DNA of 20,680 bases from Oppiella nova (lineage: Eukaryota > Arthropoda > Arachnida > Sarcoptiformes > Oppiidae): NCBI GenBank assembly GCA_905397405.1, contig CAJPVJ010000648.1, positions 1 through 20,680 on the forward strand, read 5' to 3'. The notes beneath the pieces are model-generated. The model did no database searches. It was not told where the DNA came from and saw only the letters and a program-made list of their open reading frames with translations. The position numbers were made by a program, and so were the translations under genes. Of the stretch, positions 1 to 8,159 are shown piece after piece. Each line of letters begins with the position of its first letter. The stretch's first letter is position 1.

Positions 1-300
1 AATGTCGAGACTGTGGACAAGGATTTCAGTACAATCTTAGACCAGAATAATGTGGACACCGTCGAGGAGCTCATTGGACAGGACTTCCATATTTACAAAT
101 CAATGGTTCCATTCTATGTGGACATGACTTCCCGGATGATTGTGGCGCCGGGTATAGAGGTGGAGGACCTGATGGCTCTGCCCATCCCTCGCAAAGTGAA
201 CGCTCAGGATCTCAAACTCGAATCGTATGAATACATTACTAACGAAGACTATAACGCTATCGAAGAAAGTGATAAAAAGAAAGTTATGGAGTATTTGAAG
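1..300 (+). CDS. FASN: FAS gene A, exon with DH-to-pseudo-ME linker (partial at left edge)
   Basis: Frame 1 is open from base 1 (N-V-E-T-V-D-K-D...). The peptide aligns with the end of gene B exon 9: VEELIG, then FYVDMTSRMIV, then LMALPIPRK and LKLESYEY. This is the linker that follows the dehydratase in animal FAS; I assign no catalytic role. It ends in phase 0 at AAG 298-300. The donor gt at 301 opens a 65-bp intron (301-365, acceptor ttag). The exon starts outside the window, so its true 5' end is unknown. Confidence 0.9.
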
Positions 301-3300
301 GTTTGTTTCAATTGTGATTTCAATGTCATTATATAATTTAGTTTAATAACTGTCCGTATGGTTAGGTCTGTTCAACGGTAGCCAATAAAATCAAGAATAA
401 CTTCGATTCAGACAGAAGTGAATCCAAGAATTTTGAAATAAACGACGATTTGATTCACGAATACAACAAAGACATCGACACTAAAGAAGATCACGTTTTG
501 TTGAAAGTGTTTAATGAAATCTCGAAGAAGTCTGTGGACCAGAACCAGAATCTCGTGGACGGAAAGCTCAATGACTTTGTGTCAGATTTGCTGCAAAAAC
601 CAGAATACGATCTGTCGTTGGATATGATAAACCGGGTCTCGAAGAACGAGCGCCTCATCAGAACTCTTGTGGATATTGTCAGCGAAAACAATGTCCCGAA
701 GAAAGAGATCAAAGTATTGGAAATTAATTTCAATAAAAATATTTTCGCCGAAGAGATCGACAATCATTTGGCGTCTGCGGCCATATATCCGATTGACGTC
801 GACTACAATATAGCCGTCAAATCGACGTCTAATGTGAAGGAAGACGTGAGGAAGTCATTCAAAGTGACCGAATGGGACGTCGAGAAGTCGAGTTTCCCGG
901 TGGACGTGACCCTGGCCAATTTGGTCGTATTCAACGACTCGCAAGACTTGTGGGACTTAAGTCTCGCCGATTTCCTGCAGGAGTTATACGACTGTATTTC
1001 GAGCAAAGGTTTCCTGATCTCTGTCTTCCGCTATCGACTCACAGAACCGGAGCTCGCGTTGAATGCATTGAAAGGCAAAAACAATGTCAACGAAAGAGAT
1101 CTAATTAAACGGATCAACGATTTCGCCAAAGAGGCCGAAAGCGTGGGATTCAGTGTCATCAGCAGTAAGTCGGACTCAATCGGTACGACCGCTCTGTTGT
1201 TCAGAAAGATCGCCACTAAAGAGCCGGAACTGCCGGACGACAAGAATGTCATTGAGATTAATGACAAAACCGAGCAATGGTTTGAGACAATTAAACAGAA
1301 ACTCTTGGATCAGAAGGAGAGTGAGAGGAATGATGAAGAGATTTGGCTGATCGCCAACGACTCGTCTAAGAACGGAATCGTTGGTCTCATTAATTGTCTC
1401 CGATTAGAGCCGGGAGGGGAGACCATCCGATGTCTGTTCAACTGCGACAACACTCCCGTCAACTTCAAGGACAAGCCTTTCTATAATGTTTTGGCCAATG
1501 ATTTAGCCGTTAATGTCTTGAAAGACGGACAGTTAGGCACTTATAGGCACTTGAATTTGCCTAAAGACTACGATCAGATTCAATCAAATGAGTACTTCTT
1601 AAATAATGGACTCAACAGAGATCTGTCAAGTCTTCAGTGGTATGACATGAAGAACTTGAACCGCAAGACCACAGGTTATGACATCCAGAACCGAGAGACC
1701 AAATACGTGAACTGCAATATATATAGCGCTGGACTCAACTTTAAAGACGTTATGTTTGCCACCGGTATGACATTTGAATTGAATATAATTTATAACTAAA
1801 CTAATTGCATGTTGTATGACCCAGGTCGCATAGCGTCAGGTCCGCTCAGTTTGTTCACCGACTGTCTGATCGGTATTGAGTTCGCCGGCCGTCGAAGAGA
1901 CACCGGAGAGCGTGTCTGTGGTTTCGATATGAGTCGATGCTTTGCCACATCAGTGGATGCTATGGAACAGTGCATTACAACCATTCCCGACAACTGGTCG
2001 ATGGACGACGCCGTCACCATTCTCTGCACATACAGTACCCTATGGTATGGTCTCATAGAAAGGGCACACATTCGCAAAGGTATGCTAAAGGGATTGACAT
2101 TTGAGAACAACTTATTAATAGTGAATTGACATTACTTGTAGGCGATTCAATTCTTATCCACTCAGCCGCGGGTGGTATAGGACAGGCAGCCATCACTATT
2201 TGCCAGAATTATGATATGGATATCTTCGCGACTGTCGGTACCGAAGATAAGAAGAAGTTCTTAATGACTGAATACAATATTCCTGAGAACAGAATATTCA
2301 GTTCAAGAGATATTCAGTTTAAGTTCAGAATTAAGGCATTGACTAAAGGAAAGGGAGTCGACGTTGTCTTGAATTCGTTGACAGGAGACAAACTTGAGGC
2401 CAGTTATGAATGCGTTGCGGATTGCGGTCGGTTTGTAGAGATCGGCAAATATGACCTCCAAATGAACAAACAGTTGGGAATGTTTTCATTCCTCAGAGAT
2501 ATCTCTTTCATCGGAGTATCTGCTGATAGGAAGCTGTTTATGGATAAGGACTTCATCGACAGATTCTTCGATTGGATGCATAAGAACTGCAACAACGGAA
2601 TGATTAAACCGTTGAATAAGAATATATTCAAAGCGGAAGAGGCGGAGAAGGCGTTCCGATACATGACAACCGGTAAACATATGGGAAAAATTGTGCTCAA
2701 AATGAGAGAAGAGGAGAACATGAAGATTGTGGTGAATGGTTATACACCGGCGCCCACTCTTAAGACCACCACTAAGACATACTTCAACGCAAACAAAGTC
2801 TATATAATAACAGGAGGTTTGGGTGGTTTTGGCATTGAATTGCTTCACTGGATGCTGCACTTAGGCGCCCGAAAGTTTGTACTCACCTCTAGGAAAGGCG
2901 TGAAGACGGCGTACCAGAAGTATATCGTCGACCGATTGAAGTCGTTTGGCGTCAATCTGCAGATGTTTAGGTCAGACATCGTTGTGTCCACTCATAACTC
3001 AAACACCATTGAAGGCGCTAAAGGTCTTATGGCTGAGGCCTCCAAATTAGGTCCAATCGGCGGTGTCTTTCATTTGGCTCTCGTTCTCAATGACTGTCTT
3101 CTAGAGAACCAAACCTTTGATAAATTCCAGGAAACTATTGATTCAAAGACTAAGATATTTGAGAATTTGGATAAAATCACTCGAGAGTCGAAATTGAATC
3201 TGGATTACTTTGTGGTGTTTTCATCGGTAACGTGTGGTAAGGGTAATGCGGGTCAAGCCAACTATGGTTACGCCAACTCTGTCTGCGAACGCGTCTGTGA

Positions 3301-4814
3301 ACTCAGGAAAAAGGATGGCCTCAACGGTCTGGCCATCCAATGGGGACCTGTGGGTGATGTGGGCGTTATAGCCGACACTGAGATGAGTGCGTTGTCCGGA
3401 ATTGTCAAACAGAGGATCAACTCATGTTTGGATACTTTGGATAAATTGCTTCAATCACAGAAACCTGTCGTTTCATGTGTTGTACGTATTGATTGAATCG
3501 TGAAATCAAATGATTAGACAATTAATAAATGATTTGTATTTCAAACTACAGGTGAGAGCGAAACGATTGACTCAAAGCGGTACTAAAGAGTCGCGAATTG
3601 TGAGTCAGATTTGGTGTGCGTTGGGTATCGACCCCAAGACAACGCCCGATCACTTGACTCTGGGAGAGATCGGTATGGAGTCTATGTTTGCGGTGGAACT
3701 ACAGCAGGGATTGGAAAGGGATTACGACATCAAAGTGTCGTTGACTGACATCAAGAACGTGACCATAAGAATGATGAAAGACTTCGAGAACGGAAAGATC
3801 GATGAGTTGAGAGTATTTGCCGACGACTTGAAATCGTGTCGAAACAAATTGAGCAAGATTAAGTTCATTATACCTACCGATGCGTTCACTAAACTCAATA
3901 GCGGAAAGACAGGAAAACCTATATATTTCTTGCCTCCACTCGAAGGCATATTCGCATCTCTGGAAGCGTTGGCCGAGAAGATGGACAGACCTGTCATTGG
4001 TCTCAATTGGATCAAAGACATGGAGAACATGGGTTCGCTGAAGGAGATCAGCAAATATTATATCGATTTATTGAAAGCCATTCACCCGAAAGGCGATTAC
4101 GATATCGTCGGCCACTTTTACGGCGCTCTCATAGCTATGCAAATGCTTAAGAAGAAGGCGCCCATCGGTAAGGCCGTCATCATTGATATGCTCTCCGACA
4201 TCAAGATTGATGAGGACATGATGTCTGACGACTACTTACTGGAACTGATTATCACATTCATTGCCAAAGATTTGCCAAAAGTAGTAAAGGATAAGATCAG
4301 GCGAGACGTGGCCCTCAAACCGGACCCCAACTCGAAACTCATCAAAATCAGTGATGAGTTGAAGGACTTTGTGGGCAAATCGCTGGTCAGCCGCGACTTA
4401 GAGGACATTCTCATCAATTCATTCAAAAGAGCGAAACTCTTCTCGACCTATCGGTTCAATATGAAGAATAAGTTCAAGAAAATCAAGATAGAAATCGGAC
4501 GCAAATATCTCGAAATGAATGGCAAACTATTGATCATTAAATTGTTTGAATTCGGAAATACGAAAGTGTCTGAAGTGGACCAGGACATGTCCGAACGCAT
4601 CAAAAATGCCTACTTCCTCCCAGAGAAGGTATTCCCCTATCTATTGATTGTCATGTATACTGTGGGACAGCCACTAATTGTGTTGATAATTCATTTGCAG
4701 GGACTGGAGGGTAAACTCAACTTCGAGACCATTGACGCCAATCCGGAGTCCATATCACTGAATGCTTTTGAAAAGATATCGTTTTCTATGAACGAGTTTT
4801 TGAGTAAAAAATAA
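1..4814 (+). CDS. FASN: Fatty acid synthase gene A, 3' part (5' end outside window)
   Basis: Spliced CDS, six exons: 1-300, 366-1764, 1825-2079, 2142-3481, 3552-4628, 4701-4814; about 1,494 codons, stop at 4812-4814. Introns are 60-72 bp with GT-AG ends. Domain order in view: post-DH linker, pseudo-methyltransferase with structural pseudo-KR, enoyl reductase, ketoreductase, acyl carrier protein, thioesterase, which is the C-terminal half of animal type I FAS (cytosolic, acetyl/malonyl-CoA plus NADPH to fatty acid). Exon junctions were fixed by phase and by alignment to gene B, which has the same four upstream introns. The KS, MAT and DH half lies left of the window. The reading frame is intact with no local duplications, unlike gene B. 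The thioesterase lacks its nucleophilic Ser and its catalytic His. Confidence 0.95.
366..1764 (+). CDS. FASN: FAS gene A, exon: pseudo-methyltransferase, structural KR, start of ER
   Basis: Opens with V-C-S-T-V-A-N-K, matching V-C-S-S-L-A-D-K of gene B after its equivalent intron. The first about 250 residues resemble the inactive methyltransferase-like domain of animal FAS. KVLEINFNKN stands where active methyltransferases have a glycine-rich SAM loop, so no SAM binding is expected. WLIAND followed by GLINCLRLEPGGETIRC is the structural (non-catalytic) part of the ketoreductase. The exon ends in the ER N-terminal part, NIYSAGLNFKDVMFATG. Donor at 1765, phase 1; the intron is 1765-1824 (60 bp). 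Length 1,399 bp against about 1,390 bp in gene B after correction. Confidence 0.92.
1825..2079 (+). CDS. FASN: FAS gene A, enoyl reductase exon
   Basis: Encodes R-I-A-S-G-P then CLIGIEFAGRR, VCGFDMSR, and PDNWSMDDAVTILCTYSTLWYGL: the medium-chain dehydrogenase/reductase fold of the FAS enoyl reductase. Exactly 255 bp, the same size as the matching gene B exon (17726-17980). Phase 1 at both ends. The following intron is 2080-2141 (62 bp). Confidence 0.92.
2142..3481 (+). CDS. FASN: FAS gene A, exon: ER NADPH-binding half and ketoreductase
   Basis: Starts with the ER nucleotide-binding motif ILIHSAAGGIGQAAI and runs through the C-terminal ER, with VDVVLNSLTGDKLEAS and GRFVEIGKYDL. The ketoreductase follows: Rossmann motif TGGLGGFG at about 2810, then VFSSVTCGKGNAGQANYGYA. 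Its catalytic Ser, Tyr (codon 3263-3265) and Asn are in the S-x12-Y-x3-N spacing, so ER and KR should both be active. The exon ends in phase 0 after SCV at 3481. The intron is 3482-3551 (70 bp). The stretch 2432-2485 is base-for-base identical to gene B. Confidence 0.94.
3552..4628 (+). CDS. FASN: FAS gene A, exon: acyl carrier protein and most of thioesterase
   Basis: ACP motif LGEIGMESMFAVELQQGLE: Ser at codon 3681-3683 is the expected 4'-phosphopantetheine site, so the carrier should be functional. After a charged linker the thioesterase begins near 3920 (YFLPPLEGIFASLEALAE). At the place of the nucleophile elbow the codons 4110-4124 read G-H-F-Y-G, against GxSxG in active FAS thioesterases: Phe replaces Ser. 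A candidate catalytic Asp remains in AVIIDMLSD. The exon ends at AAG 4626-4628, where I place an intron (4629-4700). Confidence 0.9.
4629..4700 (+). other. In-frame 72-bp intron near the end of FAS gene A
   Basis: Begins GTATTC after AAG and ends TTTGCAG. It is a multiple of three with no stop codon, so reading straight through also gives an open frame. I call it an intron because both splice sites are canonical, the length matches neighbouring introns, the encoded 24 residues are strongly hydrophobic and unlike a thioesterase, and removing it lets ...LPEK|GLEGKL... align with the C-terminus of other FAS thioesterases. Retention would be silent for the frame. Confidence 0.75.
4701..4814 (+). 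CDS. FASN: FAS gene A, last exon: C-terminus of thioesterase
   Basis: 37 codons plus TAA (GLEGKLNFETIDANPES... to FLSKK). In active animal FAS this position carries the catalytic His in a G-D-H-R-T-type motif shortly before the C-terminus. Here the aligned stretch is E-G-K-L-N-F-E-T, and the exon contains no His at all. With the missing Ser in the previous exon, two of the three catalytic residues are gone. The stop at 4812-4814 ends the protein at about the expected place. Confidence 0.88.
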   Translation, partial: GLEGKLNFETIDANPESISLNAFEKISFSMNEFLSKK

Positions 4815-4990
4815 TTTCTTAACTCTTTTGCCGTCAATTTATTTGAGTTATCACTGAAAGCACATTGTTTTCTATGACTATATGACTACAGATTAGTTTT
4901 TATTAGATAAACACGTTTTATCAGATAAACCACTTTTTTGAGACAATATCTTATTTTCAATCAAAACCTATTATAATATTATTTTATTGC

Positions 4991-5012
4991 TATTATTATT
5001 ATTATTATTATA
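4991..5012. repeat. (TAT)n microsatellite
   Basis: About seven TAT/ATT units in a row within the AT-rich spacer, followed by a T-rich stretch. Confidence 0.85.
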
Positions 5013-5073
5013 TTTTTTATATTATAGTATTATTCCTATATTTTATTAGCAACTATTCATTAGGAGTTGGGAT

Positions 5074-5091
5074 TTATTATTATTATTATTT
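5074..5091. repeat. (ATT)n microsatellite
   Basis: Five to six ATT units in the same spacer, about 60 bp downstream of the first microsatellite. Confidence 0.8.
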
Positions 5092-5242
5092 TGATAAATA
5101 TGGAAATATTTTTATTACTATTTCGATATATTTTTATACTTTATTTTCATTTTTTCAAACTTTTATTATTGTTAATTGAAATATAATTATCATTTTTATT
5201 TCAGTATTTGTTAAATATATATATATTTGATGTTATCATTTG

Positions 5243-5310
5243 ATTTATTATGAAATAAAATTTACTTTTATCCATTCAATCACTTATGAATTCATTATTT
5301 CATAATAAAT
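5243..5310. repeat. Inverted repeat, 16-bp perfect arms
   Basis: Arm 5243-5258 (atttattatgaaataa) is the exact reverse complement of 5295-5310, with 36 bp between. It could form a cruciform or hairpin, or be a remnant of a small non-autonomous element. I see no target-site duplication that settles it. Confidence 0.6.
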
Positions 5311-5322
5311 ATCTTTAACATA

Positions 5323-5376
5323 ATAATGAATTACAATTATTGATAGTTATTAATAGTTAGCATTGTAATTCATTAT
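5323..5376. repeat. Inverted repeat, 15-bp perfect arms
   Basis: Arm 5323-5337 (ataatgaattacaat) is the exact reverse complement of 5362-5376, with a 24-bp loop. It lies 12 bp after the previous inverted repeat, so the two may belong to one structure. Confidence 0.6.
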
Positions 5377-5456
5377 GATATTAATAACTGACTGAAATTC
5401 ATACCCTTTTTGATTCATAGAATTAATACAATTGAAAAGACAAACAAAAATTGCAT

Positions 5457-5484
5457 ACATACCGGTGCTCACATACCGGTGCTC
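5457..5484. repeat. 14-bp tandem duplication
   Basis: acataccggtgctc occurs twice back to back. It stands out as a GC-richer island in AT-rich DNA. Function unknown. Confidence 0.7.
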
Positions 5485-7871
5485 ACTAGTAGAGTCATGG
5501 GACGAATAGTTAGATCATTGAATGTAACTCTTAATTAACATAATTCTCATATTCAATAATCAATACTAATATTAATTATACAAAATATAATGCTTTAATA
5601 TAATAGTAAACGATATTTTCAAAAATATTATTCAGTTTGAATTTCAAACCTTTTAGTATTTTATTTCACATACTTTGCTGTAATATACAGAATATTCTGT
5701 AATGACACACGTGTTGGTCCTCTATTTCAATTGACACTGATCATTCAATCATTTAATCGAGTTAAGTAGATATAAGAGGTTTAATTTGACACCAATCCCA
5801 GTATAACTTATACTGTATACGTCCCGGTTTATAAATAAATATTTATTAAGTTGTTTTATGATTAAAAATATTACAGTACAGTAATTAATTTTACACTACA
5901 TTTTATTTAAATTATAGTAAGCTTAAAGTTTATGTTTTATTATGTAATTTAATGCATGTTCATTAGTATAGTGTACTATGTCTATAATAAGTTAGAAAAC
6001 ATGTTTATATCTATAAATTAACAATAAAGTTGTACACAATATATAAAATTAAAGTTATATTATGGATTCATTATGTATTTAGCATATATTCTATATAGTA
6101 TAGTGTAAAATACATGTTTAATCAATATTAAGTTAATACCAGTATAGTGTGGATATTGCTTCATAACAAATTAAATGTATTGTATTCTTATATATGAATT
6201 TGACTAATTATTGAAATAATTGAGCAAACGTATTGAAACTAAAAGTCAAATACAATACTATAATTATGATAAAAATAGAGATCAAGGTAAACACTTGAAA
6301 TTGTCATTTGCATAAAAATGATAGATTATTGAATATAATTATATATTCATAATGTTTGAAATTAATATTTATATTGAAACTAGTAATAAAAAGTGAATGA
6401 AATTCATAATTAAAAAGTAATAAATATAAACTATTTTTGTATTTGAAAAAGAAATCAAATCATATTCTAGACAATATTTGTCAATACAATACATGTTGTT
6501 GAGATCAAATAAATCCGGATTATATTTTCATGTAACAAAATAAAATTTTATTTCTGAAGGACAATGGTCAAAAAAATTTTGAGTTTAAATCTGAAGTTAA
6601 CTTTAGAAATCACAACTCAATCATTAATTTCAATTCATTTGAACACAATTACTTTCTGACATCAAACATTAAATGATTGCTTTTATAATTAATCATCATT
6701 TCTATAATTAATTTAAGTACTAATTGTACGTATTTTAAAGTATGGTCTAGTGGTCGACTTGAATGACAAAAATGTTCATCAAATGTACTCTAAAGTATTT
6801 ATTAATTATTTTTGTTCAAAACCTTAATTTAACTCTTAATAGTGGTATGATAATACTGATGTGTGGTTACACAGTATGGTCACTTGCACTGTACTGTACT
6901 ATTGTGTGCTAAACATTGTATCAATCGCTGTTCAAATCAATCGGTTGCATACAATTGACACTGATACTACAAAGTATATCTATTAATAGCATCAAGTTAT
7001 TAATAGTATAAATTATTCTGATGATTTCACAACAATTTCACAATATTTGAAATGGGGTTTAATTGTATATATTATAACAGATTTCTGTTTAATAATCACT
7101 AGTTAGTATAAAATATGATTATGTATACGTTTGTAACTGATATCTGCACTTTATTTGGTTTGAATAATATTTTGCATTTATTAAATTTCTAAGAATAACA
7201 AATAATATCTACTATATTATAGTCTATTTACTGTCAAAACAAACCACATTTAAACAATATTATAACAATTATTATAATAATTATTTATCGATCAATAATT
7301 GAATACAAAATTAATTTATTTTTATACTTTATATGTGGCGTAAAATTTACACATATGAAGGTTGCATTGGTTTTCGTGTTCAATACAATTCACACTTGAA
7401 TTCAATATAGTTTTCGAGGAAATAAGTATAAACCAATTATAAATTAATGAAATTATAATATTGATGAATGGCTATTATGAAACTTAATGAGTGTCGACAC
7501 ATTGAAAACTTTCAAAACAAACATTTTAATTGCATTTCTTGCGGTACTCTTACGACAATAACTCGCGTAACAGGCCTTCCTATGACTAATTAACTATTGT
7601 TTTGACAAATAATTTACTTTAAATATAATAGAAGTTATGTTTAAATTAAGAAATGCGATTTCTTCAATATTAATCTCAATTATAGGAAAATTTTTACCAC
7701 AGATTTTGAATGAAAAGATTTCTTGTTATTGTTATTTTGGAGTATTTATGGAAAACCCTTCACCGCATACATAATAATGAGATTATAATTGGTAATTCAT
7801 TTTTAGACAAATTAATCTTACTTAGAGAAAGTTTTTAAAAAAAAATTTCCCCGCTTGTCTAAAAAAATAAA

Positions 7872-7999
7872 CCAATTGTTGGCATAACCTATAAATATGA
7901 AGTCCGACCGCACAGTTAGATAACAGTTCTTCTTATAGTCTTAACTCCGAAACATAAACTTCAAAAAACAATTCATTTAAGTCTTACTTCTTTACAATT
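7872..7999 (+). promoter_or_regulatory. Core promoter and 5' UTR of FAS gene B
   Basis: A TATA box, TATAAATA, lies at 7890-7897. About 24 bp downstream is ACAGTT (A at 7914), which resembles the arthropod initiator TCAGTT; a second ACAGTT (A at 7925) is about 35 bp from the TATA box. Either could be the transcription start. A CCAAT at 7872-7876 is closer to the TATA box than usual and may be chance. The implied 5' UTR of 75-86 bp is unspliced and free of ATG, ending ...tttacaattATG at 8000. Confidence 0.6.
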
Positions 8000-8159
8000 A
8001 TGTCTACGAAAAAGGTTTTGTCGACTATTTTGGACGAGGATATAGTGATCAGTGGAATGGGTGGTCGGTATCCAGAGTCTAACTCTACCGATGAGTTCGC
8101 ACACAATCTGTTTAATGGGATCGATATGATTACCGAAGATAATAGACGCTGGCCTACAG
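8000..8159 (+). CDS. FASN: FAS gene B, exon 1: N-terminus of ketoacyl synthase
   Basis: ATG at 8000 follows the promoter and an ATG-free leader. After a short N-terminal tail (MSTKKVLSTIL) the KS domain begins: DEDIVISGMGGRYPES, then NGIDMITEDNRRWPT. This is the standard opening of animal FAS, so the start is well supported. The donor at 8160 (gtctga) is not a strong consensus but is fixed by joining RRWPT-D-LFGMNPRMGKL in phase 1 to exon 2. Confidence 0.92.

Larger units (their letters stand above)
4815..7871. other. AT-rich intergenic spacer between the two FAS genes
   Basis: About 3.1 kb with no coding region I can support on either strand. It holds A/T runs, short microsatellites, two perfect AT hairpins (5243-5376), a 14-bp tandem duplication (5457-5484), one CACGTG E-box at 5708-5713, and three copies of the 10-mer agtatagtgt (5965, 6097, 6141). 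The first AATAAA hexamers downstream of gene A are at about 5254 and 5304; either could serve its polyadenylation, but in sequence this AT-rich that is weak evidence. I see no tRNA, no transposase and no reverse transcriptase. Confidence 0.7.

Noticed and set aside
872-1350. Alternative + strand frames inside gene A (872-1108 and 1153-1350)
   Set aside because: Shadows of the pseudo-methyltransferase exon; arginine- and serine-rich composition, no homology recognised.
5799-5815. Palindrome cagtata-act-tatactg as a possible nuclear-receptor site
   Set aside because: It does not match the ecdysone response half-sites (AGTTCA/TGAACT), and palindromes of this size are common in AT-rich spacers.
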